Below, piece after piece: positions 9,157 through 19,656 of a DNA stretch of 64,000 bases; the first letter of the stretch is position 1; the number at the start of each line of letters is the position of its first letter. A model generated the notes under the pieces. It made no database searches. It had not been told where the DNA came from and saw nothing but the letters and a program-made list of their open reading frames with translations. The translations under genes and the position numbers were made by a program. Source of the DNA: Sessilibacter corallicola (lineage in GTDB: Bacteria; Pseudomonadota; Gammaproteobacteria; Pseudomonadales; Cellvibrionaceae); contig NZ_JAJSLX010000001.1 of the NCBI RefSeq assembly GCF_021290925.1, positions 248,001 to 312,000 of the forward strand. The letters run 5' to 3'.

Positions 9157-12100
9157 TTACAAATTTACTAAAATTTCTTGCCATTGCTTTTCAAGACGCT
9201 TAGATGACACGGGTTGGCTGGTCTTTAGAGTTTGGGCAAACAACGACACTCTCAGCTCTTCAATTTGCCAACGATATTGCTGTAACAAATCATTGGCCGC
9301 ACACCAAACCTTGCCTTTACTCTCTAGCAATTCTTGATAGCGCTGCCAGTGCTCATTGACTTCATTTAAAAATCGGCGATCTCGTTGTACATCCAGTGGT
9401 GCTTTCTCAAGCCGCATTTCGATGGCTTTAATGTAGCGCGGATACTGACTAAATTGCTCAAACGGCGTATCAAAGAGAAAATCTGGGTAAATCAATGTGT
9501 TTAGCTGTTGATTCACATCACTCGCCGCCCACGTGTACGCCAACGCGTTTTTATTGGATTTTAATGTCTTTCGAATACCGACAATATTTGCCAAAAGCTG
9601 ATACAAAATGCCTTCTATTGCCATAGCTCTTGGCACAATATCAACGCGAGAATTTTCCAGCACCGACTCAAATTCTTCTTGGGTTCTAACCAATCCGTCT
9701 TTGAAAATCACCTGTCTAATGGTCGCAGAGATAATATCTTCCGCCGTAGCTTCCCGCCCGGCCAATGACGTCATGGTTAAACCAATGTCTTTGCCCTTCA
9801 GCAGTTCTTTACGTAAATACTTAACGGTCGATGCTTCTTTCAGCATCACCAAACGAACACAACCACGCAGGCTTAATAAATTCGCCTCGTGAGGATTGTC
9901 GTGCATTTTCAGGGAAACGGAATCACCGTCATCCACCAACGCCGGAAATGCTTCAATACTGGTGCCTTTACGTTTTAATTTTTTTGATTTCGCCAGCTCA
10001 CCAAAATCCCACGTTGTTAAGCCTTTTTGTTCAACATCTTGACCGGCAGTTTGTATGGTTTGCTGAATATTTTCTCGGTATTTTTCACGCAAAGCGGTTA
10101 AATCCCGACTTTGCTCAATTAACTTACCGCGATCATCCACCACTTTAATGTTCATGCGATAATAATTATCGAGCTGAATATCACCCCACGCATCTTTTGG
10201 AATTTCAACTTGCGTCAAACGAAATAATTGCTTCGCCAGTTCTTCCGTTACTGGCTTGTTGGCAGGAATCATATTCAACAATGCGCGATCAACAAACGAC
10301 GGCACCGGCACAAAGTTTTTACGCCACTGTTTGGGCAACGCTTTTACCAACGCAACGCATTTTTCTTTGAGTAATCCTGGAACAACCCATTCCACCACAA
10401 ATTCAGGAATTTGATGCAACATTGCCACAGGCACGTGTACACTTACGCCATCGTCAACACTGCCCGGCTGAAAATGATAGCTGAGCTTAAATTCCATGCC
10501 CGACCAGTTGATGTGATTGGGAAATTGCGCTTCGGTAATATTGGCTGCTTCGTGAAGCATTAATTGTTCTTGGGTTAAGAACAATAATTTTGGATTCTTT
10601 TCTTCGGCTTTTTTTCGCCAGGTTTCAAAACTGGTTAGATTAACCGCGTCTTCACCGATGCGTTCATCGTAAAACTGATACAAAACTTCATCATCTACGA
10701 GAATGTCTTTTCTGCGAGACTTTGCTTCTAAATCGATAACATCGCGAATGAGTTGCGTGTTATGGCGATAAAACTCACCGGGTTTTGCTGGGTTTTTCTT
10801 GCGGTTACGATTGCCATCAACGTACCGACCTTCAACCAAAGCCGAACGTATAAAAACTTCACGTGCTTCTTTAGGATTAATTTCGGCGTAATTAACACGT
10901 TGCTTTTCTACCAGCGTTAAACCAAACAAAGTAATGCGTTCGAACGCCATCACCTGCCCGCGTTTACTGTCGTAATGCGGTTCAAAGTGGTGTTTTTTAA
11001 TTAAATGCTTGGCCGCTTTTAAGGCCCATTCAGGCTCAATTTTGCCGATATTGTGCGCGTACAAACGTGCGGTTTCTAACAACTCACCCGCCACCAACCA
11101 CTGAGGCCGTTTTTTGAATTGTGACGAGCCAGGGAAAATATTAAATTTACGGTTTCGGGTGCCTAAATAATCGTTGCTATCGGATTTTTGCCCGATGTAA
11201 TCCAACAATCCCACCAACAACGATTCATGAACCGACTGAAAACTGGCTTCTTCGGTATTTTCTTTGAAACCCAACTGCTTACACGAAACACGCAACTGAT
11301 GGTGAATGTCTCGCCATTCACGCATTCTTAAATAAGAAATAAATTCTTTTTGCAGACGTTTTCGCAATTGGTTTTGAGACAATTCCTGGCGCTGCTCTTC
11401 AACGTAATTCCACAAGGCCAAATAGGCGAGGAAATCAGAGTCTTCCTGCCAAAAGCGGCGATGTTTTTCATCGGACGCTTGCTGTTTGTCGGCAGGACGT
11501 TCACGCGGATCTTGCACTGCCAAAGCACTGGTAATAATTAAAATTTCTTTTAAAGAATTATTTTTTTCCGCCGCATAAATAATCGCGCCCAATCGAGGAT
11601 CGACCGGTAAGCGTGCTATTTTTCGGCCGAGATCGGTGACACGATTGTTGGCATCTACCGCTTTCAGTTCGCGCAATAAATTGTAACCGTCGCTGATTAA
11701 ACGGCGATCGGGCGGATCGATAAACGGGAAATGGTTAATATCACCCAACCGCAGTTGTAACATTTGCAAAATAACTGAGGCCAAATTTGTCCGAAGAATT
11801 TCTGCATCGGTAAATTCAGAGCGACCGTCAAAATCGGCTTCGTCGTACAGACGCACACAAATACCTTCACTGACACGACCACAACGGCCTTTACGCTGAT
11901 TAGCGCTGGCTTGAGAAATGGCTTCAATGGGTAAACGTTGAATTTTAGTGCGATAGCTGTAGCGGCTGATTCGGGCAAAACCTGGGTCAATTACGTAACG
12001 AATGCCCGGCACGGTAACAGAAGTTTCAGCCACGTTGGTAGACAATACAATCCGCCGACCGCGAGTTTTATTGAATATCTTATTTTGTTCAGCCAAGCTC

Positions 12101-13086
12101 AGGCGTGCGTAAAGTGGCAAAACTTCTAAGTGCGGAAAATCCGCTTTTCTCAACGCCAATGCAGTTTCGCGAATCTCGCGTTCGCCACTTAAGAACACCA
12201 AGAAATCACCGCCACGAGCACTGGCACCGGCAGCGCGTTCTTGCTGTAAAAGCTCATCCACAGCACTGACAATACCCTGGTATTGATCGTCCATATCTTC
12301 ATGCATGGGACGATACAAAACATCCACCGGATAGGTTCGACCAGAAACCTCAATAATCGGCGCGTCGTGAAAATGCTTAGAGAAGCGCTCTAAATCGATG
12401 GTGGCAGAGGTAATAATGACTTTTAGATCGGGGCGCTTAGGAAGAATGGACTTGAGATACCCCAGAAGAAAGTCAATGTTCAGACTGCGCTCGTGGGCTT
12501 CATCGATAATAATGGTATCGTAGCGATTTAAGTAACGATCGTTCTGAATTTCAGCAAGCAAGATGCCGTCGGTCATCAATTTGATGTACGTATGCTCATT
12601 GCTAATATCATTAAAACGAACCTGATAACCCACGCCTTCACCAAGCTCAACATTCAGCTCATCGGCAATACGAGCGGCTACTGTGCTGGCAGCAAGTCGC
12701 CTCGGTTGGGTGTGACCAATCACCCCGCGAACACCGCGCCCTAACTCCAAACAAATTTTAGGCAACTGAGTCGTTTTACCCGAACCAGTTTCACCGGCAA
12801 GCACAACAACTTGATGCTCGGAAATAGCTTTCGCGATTTCTTCTCGACGCTCTGATATGGGCAGGTTTTCAGGAAAATTGATCTCAGGCTTGTGGTTTAT
12901 CTTATGCTCAAGCGCCGCTTGCGATTGACTGGTTAACGCTTCAAGCTTGGCTACCACCTTGTCGAAGGGCTTACCGCTATTGCGGCGCGATTGAATATCA
13001 CTCCACAAGCGCTTTAATTTGAAGTAATCCTGACTCAGTACATCATCGAATTCAGGTTTTGACACGTCGATATCTGGCTTACTCAT
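9157..13086 (-). CDS. hrpA: ATP-dependent RNA helicase HrpA
   Basis: DEAH-box helicase of full HrpA length (1309 residues). Motif I is GETGSGKTTQ (about 96-105), motif II DEAH in IIIDEAHERSLN, motif III SAT, motif V in STNVAETSVTVPGI, motif VI SQASANQRKGRCGR. The helicase-associated, OB-fold and long C-terminal DUF3418 parts follow. In E. coli HrpA acts on mRNA processing and rescues collided ribosomes. I chose the ATG at 13086; a TTG directly before it is in frame but adds only one residue. No close gene neighbours share its direction, so it is probably monocistronic. Confidence 0.96.
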   Translation of the reverse strand: MSKPDIDVSKPEFDDVLSQDYFKLKRLWSDIQSRRNSGKPFDKVVAKLEALTSQSQAALEHKINHKPEINFPENLPISERREEIAKAISEHQVVVLAGETGSGKTTQLPKICLELGRGVRGVIGHTQPRRLAASTVAARIADELNVELGEGVGYQVRFNDISNEHTYIKLMTDGILLAEIQNDRYLNRYDTIIIDEAHERSLNIDFLLGYLKSILPKRPDLKVIITSATIDLERFSKHFHDAPIIEVSGRTYPVDVLYRPMHEDMDDQYQGIVSAVDELLQQERAAGASARGGDFLVFLSGEREIRETALALRKADFPHLEVLPLYARLSLAEQNKIFNKTRGRRIVLSTNVAETSVTVPGIRYVIDPGFARISRYSYRTKIQRLPIEAISQASANQRKGRCGRVSEGICVRLYDEADFDGRSEFTDAEILRTNLASVILQMLQLRLGDINHFPFIDPPDRRLISDGYNLLRELKAVDANNRVTDLGRKIARLPVDPRLGAIIYAAEKNNSLKEILIITSALAVQDPRERPADKQQASDEKHRRFWQEDSDFLAYLALWNYVEEQRQELSQNQLRKRLQKEFISYLRMREWRDIHHQLRVSCKQLGFKENTEEASFQSVHESLLVGLLDYIGQKSDSNDYLGTRNRKFNIFPGSSQFKKRPQWLVAGELLETARLYAHNIGKIEPEWALKAAKHLIKKHHFEPHYDSKRGQVMAFERITLFGLTLVEKQRVNYAEINPKEAREVFIRSALVEGRYVDGNRNRKKNPAKPGEFYRHNTQLIRDVIDLEAKSRRKDILVDDEVLYQFYDERIGEDAVNLTSFETWRKKAEEKNPKLLFLTQEQLMLHEAANITEAQFPNHINWSGMEFKLSYHFQPGSVDDGVSVHVPVAMLHQIPEFVVEWVVPGLLKEKCVALVKALPKQWRKNFVPVPSFVDRALLNMIPANKPVTEELAKQLFRLTQVEIPKDAWGDIQLDNYYRMNIKVVDDRGKLIEQSRDLTALREKYRENIQQTIQTAGQDVEQKGLTTWDFGELAKSKKLKRKGTSIEAFPALVDDGDSVSLKMHDNPHEANLLSLRGCVRLVMLKEASTVKYLRKELLKGKDIGLTMTSLAGREATAEDIISATIRQVIFKDGLVRTQEEFESVLENSRVDIVPRAMAIEGILYQLLANIVGIRKTLKSNKNALAYTWAASDVNQQLNTLIYPDFLFDTPFEQFSQYPRYIKAIEMRLEKAPLDVQRDRRFLNEVNEHWQRYQELLESKGKVWCAANDLLQQYRWQIEELRVSLFAQTLKTSQPVSSKRLEKQWQEILVNL

Positions 13087-13089
13087 CAA

Positions 13090-13529
13090 GATTATCTTTA
13101 CTATCCGCTCTAAATCTTAGAAAACCCCTCGTTTTATGGCGTTTCCTACATTAAGTCAATGACACTTCCACGGGCTATTTACGCAAAGCGCTCACCCTGG
13201 ATTTTGGATGGCATTAAACAGGGTATGCTTAGCAAGGTAAAGGTCTGACAGGAACTGAGTGCGTGTGTTCTAGCGAATTATTCTGAAAATCTGTTGATGA
13301 CGCCAACTGTTCACAAAACAACCAAAGAATGATTGCTAAGTGTATTAAGGAACCGTGGATTAATCACGATTGTTCAAGCCCGCCGCGCAATTAAAATATT
13401 CGGTTGAACTGCGCAGTTGAAAAACCCCTGTATGAGCATCATACAAATAACACTAGGAGGCCACTTAACACCAAGGTAAAATTACGCCTTATAATATACT
13501 GAGTCTTTCGAATCGATGCATACCACTGA
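13090..13529. other. Divergent region between hrpA and tamA with candidate tamA promoter
   Basis: 440 bp between divergent genes. TATAAT at 13490-13495 with TTAACA 19 bp upstream (13465-13470) is a possible sigma-70 promoter for tamA. An isolated AGGAGG at 13455-13460 is 70 bp from the start and has no start codon at proper spacing. A six-codon ORF (ATG at 13515) overlaps the tamA start; its meaning is unclear. Confidence 0.35.
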
Positions 13530-15383
13530 ATGCTAATTAATACCCTCAATCAACAGAATACGCTAGGAATCACTCGCCCATTGAGCACCCGAAAAAATCA
13601 ACTAGCCCTAACGGTATTAATGATCATGCTTCCTTGGTTTATACCAATGTCATCGGTATTAGCGCTTGAAACAGGCATCAGTATTTTGGACGGTAAGAAA
13701 ACCAAAAGTGAGATCAAACTTCAAAGCTTAAACGATACTGAAGATTCCCAACTGAAAAAACGTTTACTGGATGAGCTTTCCAGACAACACAAAAATAATG
13801 AGATACTTAAGCTCTACAGCAATCAAAATAAAATAGCCAGCTACGAACGTACATTAATTACTGAATTTTTACGATCACAAGGTTATTACGCGGCCAAAGT
13901 CAGTTCACAAGTTATTAAAGAAAAAATCAAACACATTATAGAACCTGGTGATGCGTTTAAAATTACCCAGGTAAACATTGAATTACCAACGTCAGTAAGC
14001 GCGTTACCCGATAAATATTTGCTGACTAAAAAAGGCGATCCGTTAATTGCTGAAAATGTGTTACTCACTAACGATAACGTCACAACTTGGATTAAAAACA
14101 ACAGCTGTTTATTTAAAGTCAGTGTCCACTATAAAGCAAAAATATTCCCAGAAACCTCAACCGCAACACTGACCTATTCAAGCACACCCAGTGTAGAAAC
14201 CGTTTTTGGTAATGTCAGTTTTTCTGGATTAAAAACCATCGATGAAACTTATTTAAAAGACCTTCTGCAATTCAAATCAGGCGAATGTTTTAACCAGGCA
14301 AAGCTGGATCAATCACGCTTGTCTTTATTACAAAGTAATCTGTTGTCCAGCGCGCAGATTGAGACAGGTGAACCCAGCGCCAACGGCGTAGATATTCGTA
14401 TTTCCGTTGTTGAAAGAAACCATCGTACCATCTCTGCGGGCTTGGGCTTTAGAACCGATGAAGGCATTGGCGTAAGCACCGGATGGGAACATCGCAATTT
14501 TAGCGGTCACGCAGAAACACTCAATTTAGATGCTTATATTGCCCAAAATCGCCAGACATTATCGGCCAACTATTCCATTCCTCACTTTCGGGCCGACAAT
14601 CAAACCTTAACGTTTTTTAGTGAAATTGAATCCGAACAAACCGATGCTTTCGATTCAGATTCTGCAAGCTTTGGTGCTGAAGTCACGCGTCAATTCGATG
14701 AGTACTTTCGCGGTGCCATTGGTTTGCAAACCGATATATTGCAAGTCACCGAAAGCAACGGTGACGAAGACGAATTCGCATTGGTGTCTCTGCCAGTCAG
14801 CGTAGAATACGACAAACGCAACGCGTCGCTTGATCCGAGAAAAGGCTGGGTCGCTGGCGCTAGCGTGCAACCGTTTATCAACGCTCTAGACAGCGACGTG
14901 TATTTTTTAAAAACAACCGTTGCTGGCAGTTATTACACAACCTTAAATCACTGGTTTTGGTCACCCACATTTGCCACCCGAGGTGCGATAGGGTCCATTT
15001 TTGGCACCACCAGAGACGAAGTTCCAGCCAACGAACGTTTTTATTCCGGCGGTGGTGGATCGGTTAGAGGCTATCCTTTTCAAACTCTCGGCCCATTAGA
15101 TGGCAACGATCCCGAAGGCGGTTTGTCCTATACAGAGGTATCTTTTGAAACGCGCATCCATTGGGGTGAAACCTGGGGCGGTGTTCTATTCTTAGACGGA
15201 GGCAATGCCTACACGGGCGAATTACCAAGCATAGGAGAAGATCTTCGGTGGGGAGCGGGTTTTGGTCTACGGCTTTACACAAGCTTTGCTCCCATTCGAT
15301 TTGATGTCGCCTTTCCTTTAGATCGTCGAGACAATCTGGATGATAGCTTTCAAATTTACATCAGTTTAGGTCAAGCATTTTAA
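13530..15383 (+). CDS. tamA: Translocation and assembly module protein TamA (Omp85 family)
   Basis: Outer-membrane Omp85/BamA-superfamily barrel that works with TamB to place lipids or proteins in the outer membrane. The signal segment is about residues 24-46 (LALTVLMIMLPWFIPMSSVLA). POTRA domains follow to about residue 290 (GDAFKITQVNIELP; FGNVSFSGLKTIDETYL; SGECFNQAKLDQSRLSLLQS). The barrel begins near ERNHRTISAGLGFRTDEGIG. The lid/strand signature GGGGSVRGYPFQTLGP is near 510 and the chain ends with an aromatic residue (SLGQAF), as outer-membrane proteins require. At 617 residues it is in the family range. The codon before the ATG is TGA, which fixes the earliest start. The stop overlaps the tamB start by one base. 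Confidence 0.94.
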   Translation: MLINTLNQQNTLGITRPLSTRKNQLALTVLMIMLPWFIPMSSVLALETGISILDGKKTKSEIKLQSLNDTEDSQLKKRLLDELSRQHKNNEILKLYSNQNKIASYERTLITEFLRSQGYYAAKVSSQVIKEKIKHIIEPGDAFKITQVNIELPTSVSALPDKYLLTKKGDPLIAENVLLTNDNVTTWIKNNSCLFKVSVHYKAKIFPETSTATLTYSSTPSVETVFGNVSFSGLKTIDETYLKDLLQFKSGECFNQAKLDQSRLSLLQSNLLSSAQIETGEPSANGVDIRISVVERNHRTISAGLGFRTDEGIGVSTGWEHRNFSGHAETLNLDAYIAQNRQTLSANYSIPHFRADNQTLTFFSEIESEQTDAFDSDSASFGAEVTRQFDEYFRGAIGLQTDILQVTESNGDEDEFALVSLPVSVEYDKRNASLDPRKGWVAGASVQPFINALDSDVYFLKTTVAGSYYTTLNHWFWSPTFATRGAIGSIFGTTRDEVPANERFYSGGGGSVRGYPFQTLGPLDGNDPEGGLSYTEVSFETRIHWGETWGGVLFLDGGNAYTGELPSIGEDLRWGAGFGLRLYTSFAPIRFDVAFPLDRRDNLDDSFQIYISLGQAF

Positions 15384-18300
15384 TGAACTGGCAAACTGTT
15401 AAAAAAACGACAATAAAAACCGGCTTTTATTTGCTGAGTGCCGTTCTGGCATTTGCCATCATTATTGCTGTAGTGATGTCGGCCTTGGTATTTACCCAAA
15501 GCGGTCGCGAATGGACATTAACAACAGGCATTGATTGGCTGAATGATTCAACGGCGCTGACAGACCAGCAAATCGCTATTGAGCTAACACAACCTTACTT
15601 TCCAGATTTTAATAATTTTCAGTTCGAAACATTAGAAATCAAAAAACACAACAAAACATGGGTAAAAATCTCTGAGTTCGAATTTCGTTGGTTGGCAAAT
15701 GATTTATTTGACAAAAAACTGTTGATCGAAAATCTGCACGCATCATCCATTTACTACAACCACGCACTATCAGCAAATAACAATACAACCAAAGAAGATC
15801 AGCACACTGAAAAATCCACCACTCAATTTAATATTGAAGATTATCTAACAACAGCCACTGTAAAATCGTTGGCGATCAACGCGTTGCAAATAGATAACGC
15901 AATACCTGAGTCAACACGAACAGAACTCGAAATCAACAATTCGATTAACTATCAATTGTCATCAAGTGTAGACTTCACAATTAATCAAGCACTGGCTGTT
16001 CATTTACTGGCGGCTCCGCTATCAGACAATTTTCCCAAATTAAAAATTGATGTAAGCTCTGTCTCAATCAATAAGCACAGCATTACCGGCAATATTTTTG
16101 AAACTCCTAATGGGGTTTTGTCAAAGTTATTAAAATTACCCAAAGAGCAAGAAATCAATGCAGACCTTGAAATCAACATTGTAAAAGACCATGCAGATTA
16201 TCAATTGGATATTGCTCACCTTGCCTTTCCCGTCGCTGGGGAACAGCTTGCTCTAAATGCGGATATTGTATTCACACCAACCATCGATATTGATGACAAA
16301 AGCACGTGGCGGTTATCGGTACAACAGTGCGAATTAAACCTGAGCGATACACTGCATAACTTTTCTGGAACTGTTACCTACCCGGCTTTGGATATCACAG
16401 CAGATATTAATCGCTTTCCGCTCCGGTTAATTTCTCCTTGGCTTCTGGATATACGCGACGGTGCCGTGGATGTCACCACTCATATTACGGGCACTGCAAA
16501 CAACCCCAATTTCAAGGGTGCGGTTTCAGCGAATACGCACTATAAAAATGTACCCGTAGCGCTTGAATTCGATGGTTTTGGATCAACTCAAAAAATCACG
16601 ATTAACACATTGGCCATCAATTCTGATGCAAGCCTTCTGGAAGTGTCGGGCGATATAAATCCAAACTCACTATCTGGTGAACTCGACTATAACGCCGAAA
16701 ACATTAACACACGTTTGGTGGAACATTTTTATTCCGACCTACCAAAAGAGGTGTTCTACGAAATCACTTCGGCGTCTGGCCAGCTGTTTGGTGATTTACG
16801 TGATCCCAGCGGAACAGTAACGTTGTTCGGAAATGGCGATTATCAAAATAATATTTTCTCTACAACGGTAGACATCCGTAAAAATAACGACTTGGTGACA
16901 ATCGATACCTTTTCTATTGAATTGCCAGAGGGTAAGAGTCGAGTCAATGGTGAAATAGACATCAAACAATTGAGCGGTGATATCTCAGGAGAGTTTAACG
17001 AGTTACCACTCTATCTAACGAAGCTTGCCGGAATAGAACTACCCGATGAGTTAAGCGCAATTTTCAATGGTACGTTCAACGCAAATGGCGACTTTAAGAA
17101 ACCGAAAATTCAGGCCGAGGTAACCTCGGTAGGCCGCTATGAAAATATTCCGTTTAAGGTTGAAGTCATCGGAAATTCCGACATTACAGAGCATACCTTA
17201 ACAAAGCTGAATGTTACCGCCTATGATCAAGTTGTACTTAATGCAAACGGCAACTACAAAGAGGAAAATTTTACCGCCGAAATTTCCGCCGATAAACTGC
17301 CAACACAACTGTTAAATGCGTTATCACTACCGGTTGAGCCAGGTAATTTTTCAGCCGAGATTGCGGCATCGGGTAATATCCGCACACCGAACCTTCACGG
17401 TCAAATTGAATATTCGACTCAATTTGACCAATACAGCCGCGATGGTGATCTTGAAAATACAGCATTCACCTTTTCAACCGAATTTAAAAATGAGCAAGAT
17501 CGACTGACCTGGAACAGCAAACTTATTAAAGGCGATAGCTCACCTGGATTTATTGATCTTTCACTGCCCTTTCATGACTACATAGAACAATTATTTGACG
17601 GATCTTTTTCAGATAAAACAACGCTAGACGTTACTGTTAATGCAGATGTAGGGCTGGATATCGCATCATTGTTAATCGATGCCGACCTTCACAGATTACA
17701 CGGACAGCTCACTCTAAAAACCGACATTACTGGTACCATTAAAGCACCTTCTGTTCACGGCGACGTTGCTCTCGTTAATACCCGTTATCAAAATATCTTA
17801 ACGGGTACGGTAATTGACGCATTAAACTGTGAAATTAACGCACAGAATTACCGTTTTGCAATAAACGATTGTAATGCCACCGACGGCAGCAAAGGGCAAT
17901 TTCAAGTCACGGGCGATCTAGAATTACCCTTAATAAATAAGAAAAAGTTTGGCCAATTAAACATTGAGTTACACACACAATCGGCCAGTATTCTCAAACG
18001 ACCTGAGATTGAGAGCGAAACCACTGGCAAAATTTCAGTCACGGGAGACTTTCAAGAATTAACCGCTTCGGGCGTGCTTAATGTATCACCACTGCAAGCG
18101 GTACTAAAAAACACCGCCGATTCCAGCATTGCCCAAATTGAAGTTGAAGAAGTTTACGAAAACCAGCCTCAAGACAAACCCGGTTTAATCGACCACAGCC
18201 CGATCATTAATTTAGACCTAACAATAACAGCTGATAAGCAAGCCTATTTACGGGGGCTTGGTATAGAAGCGGAATTAGGCGGTCAAATCAAGCTCAGCGG

Positions 18301-18919
18301 TACCGCCTCAGCCCCCCAGTACAATGGTGAATTTAATACCATTCGCGGCCAATTTGAGGTGTTCGGGAAAGATTTCGAATTAGATAACGGCTCGGTAAGC
18401 TTTGTCAATAATGCCGTCGCGTTATCAATTACCGGTATTTATGAACAAAATGACCTGAGAATTCAAGCGGACATGATCGGCCAAAACGAAGATTTTCAGT
18501 TAGTCCTGTCGTCGGTGCCCAGCTTGCCGGAAGATGAAATTCTTTCGTACATTATTTTTGGAGAATCGGTTTCGGACATCACCCCCATTAAAGCCATACA
18601 ACTGGCCTCGGCCGTACAACAACTTCGCGGTGGTAGCTCTTCGTTTGATCCTATTGCCAGTACTCGAGAGTTGCTCGGGGTAGATACGTTATCGGTTGAT
18701 ACAGAAAAAACTGAGAACGGAGAAAATGGTATTAACGTTGGTATTGGAAAATATATTAACGACAAGGTGTATCTCGAATTGGAGCGAACCCCCAATCCTT
18801 CGCAACCTTGGAAAGGCACCATTGAAATCGAACTGGTTCCACAAATTAACTTACAAAGCTCAACCGGTGGCACCAGTGGTATTGATAGCGCAGAGATTAT
18901 TTGGAAAAAAGACTATTAA
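15383..18919 (+). CDS. tamB: Translocation and assembly module protein TamB
   Basis: Large inner-membrane-anchored periplasmic protein of the AsmA-like/DUF490 class that bridges to TamA and probably conducts lipid between membranes. One N-terminal transmembrane helix (about 11-35: TGFYLLSAVLAFAIIIAVVMSALVF) is followed by a very long beta-rich region of repeated short strands. The C-terminal TamB domain (about 850-1178) contains RGLGIEAELGGQIKLSGTA, FNTIRGQFEVFGKDFELDNG, LPEDEILSYIIFGES and VYLELERTPNPSQPWKGTIE. 1178 residues is close to E. coli TamB (1259). Start and tamA stop overlap as TAATG, so translation is coupled. Confidence 0.94.
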   Translation: MNWQTVKKTTIKTGFYLLSAVLAFAIIIAVVMSALVFTQSGREWTLTTGIDWLNDSTALTDQQIAIELTQPYFPDFNNFQFETLEIKKHNKTWVKISEFEFRWLANDLFDKKLLIENLHASSIYYNHALSANNNTTKEDQHTEKSTTQFNIEDYLTTATVKSLAINALQIDNAIPESTRTELEINNSINYQLSSSVDFTINQALAVHLLAAPLSDNFPKLKIDVSSVSINKHSITGNIFETPNGVLSKLLKLPKEQEINADLEINIVKDHADYQLDIAHLAFPVAGEQLALNADIVFTPTIDIDDKSTWRLSVQQCELNLSDTLHNFSGTVTYPALDITADINRFPLRLISPWLLDIRDGAVDVTTHITGTANNPNFKGAVSANTHYKNVPVALEFDGFGSTQKITINTLAINSDASLLEVSGDINPNSLSGELDYNAENINTRLVEHFYSDLPKEVFYEITSASGQLFGDLRDPSGTVTLFGNGDYQNNIFSTTVDIRKNNDLVTIDTFSIELPEGKSRVNGEIDIKQLSGDISGEFNELPLYLTKLAGIELPDELSAIFNGTFNANGDFKKPKIQAEVTSVGRYENIPFKVEVIGNSDITEHTLTKLNVTAYDQVVLNANGNYKEENFTAEISADKLPTQLLNALSLPVEPGNFSAEIAASGNIRTPNLHGQIEYSTQFDQYSRDGDLENTAFTFSTEFKNEQDRLTWNSKLIKGDSSPGFIDLSLPFHDYIEQLFDGSFSDKTTLDVTVNADVGLDIASLLIDADLHRLHGQLTLKTDITGTIKAPSVHGDVALVNTRYQNILTGTVIDALNCEINAQNYRFAINDCNATDGSKGQFQVTGDLELPLINKKKFGQLNIELHTQSASILKRPEIESETTGKISVTGDFQELTASGVLNVSPLQAVLKNTADSSIAQIEVEEVYENQPQDKPGLIDHSPIINLDLTITADKQAYLRGLGIEAELGGQIKLSGTASAPQYNGEFNTIRGQFEVFGKDFELDNGSVSFVNNAVALSITGIYEQNDLRIQADMIGQNEDFQLVLSSVPSLPEDEILSYIIFGESVSDITPIKAIQLASAVQQLRGGSSSFDPIASTRELLGVDTLSVDTEKTENGENGINVGIGKYINDKVYLELERTPNPSQPWKGTIEIELVPQINLQSSTGGTSGIDSAEIIWKKDY

Positions 18920-18948
18920 CCCGAATTTACCTAAAAACAACAGACTGT

Positions 18949-19008
18949 TTATTGATGGTTTATTTATTGATAGTTTACTTATTAATGGTTTACTTATTAA
19001 AAGTTTTC
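18949..19008. repeat. 15-bp tandem repeat, four degenerate copies
   Basis: Four adjacent 15-bp units of the form TTATTGATGGTTTAT, beginning at 18949, 18964, 18979 and 18994. The array starts about 30 bp after tamB and runs past the stop codon of the convergent PaiB-like gene (18990), so the last unit and part of the third encode the C-terminal residues of that protein. Confidence 0.75.
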
Positions 19009-19634
19009 ATATGATCTAACAAGGCTTGGTCGCTCATTTTATCCGACTTGAGCAATCCATCCAGCACACCGGAATAGTCTTCTGCGTTTTTATTTTGACT
19101 TAATTTAAAATTGCCAACCATGCTTTCAACGGTGATTTCGATTCCCATCACTGCTTTTATCATTTTCTCAATGTAATCCATAGGCGCGTCGGTAATCGAC
19201 CACGGAGTGGTTTGTGACTGCTGCTCGTAAAAGGCCGACATGGCTTCGATTACGTTGTATATCCAATCGTGATCACGATGGAAGGCTATTTTTCCTCGAA
19301 CATGCACCACCGAATAATTCCAGGTGGGTACGGCCTTGTGAGTTTTGGTCTTTGACGGATAAAAGTTAGGGCTTATGTAGGCGTGGGGGCCGTTGAAAAT
19401 CAGCAAAATGTCCTGATTATTTTCAACTTGTGTTAAAAAATCATTGTTGTGAGCAATGTGACTTAACAGTCGAATTTCACCCGACTCGTTTTCAGATAAA
19501 AGCACGGGCACGGGCAAGTGCACGGCGTTGACGTAATCGGCACTGGATGCAGCAAGCGTAGCTAACGGATAGTCTTGAATAAATTGCGCTAACACAGTCT
19601 GATCCGTGACTTTAAATTTTGCAGGAATGAGCAT
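18990..19634 (-). CDS. PaiB-like FMN-binding domain protein
   Basis: 214 residues. The start MLIPAKFKVTD, the run HLPVPVLLSENE, LLSHIAHNNDFL, IFNGPHAYISPNFYPSK and the motif VPTWNYSVVHVRGKIAF are those of the PaiB family, a split-barrel flavin-reductase-like fold. In Bacillus PaiB is a regulator with PaiA. No PaiA-type polyamine acetyltransferase is adjacent here, although a GNAT gene lies about 1.2 kb away. Ribosome site AAGG is 7 bp before the ATG. The gene starts 22 bp after the stop of the 302-residue unknown and is probably co-transcribed with it. The last residues lie in a 15-bp tandem repeat. Confidence 0.85.
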   Translation of the reverse strand: MLIPAKFKVTDQTVLAQFIQDYPLATLAASSADYVNAVHLPVPVLLSENESGEIRLLSHIAHNNDFLTQVENNQDILLIFNGPHAYISPNFYPSKTKTHKAVPTWNYSVVHVRGKIAFHRDHDWIYNVIEAMSAFYEQQSQTTPWSITDAPMDYIEKMIKAVMGIEITVESMVGNFKLSQNKNAEDYSGVLDGLLKSDKMSDQALLDHMKTFNK

Positions 19635-19656
19635 AAATGGCCTTAAAAACCTCTGA

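Noticed and set aside
13515-13535. Six-codon ORF overlapping the tamA start as a translational regulator
   Set aside because: It lacks a ribosome site and such short frames arise easily by chance.
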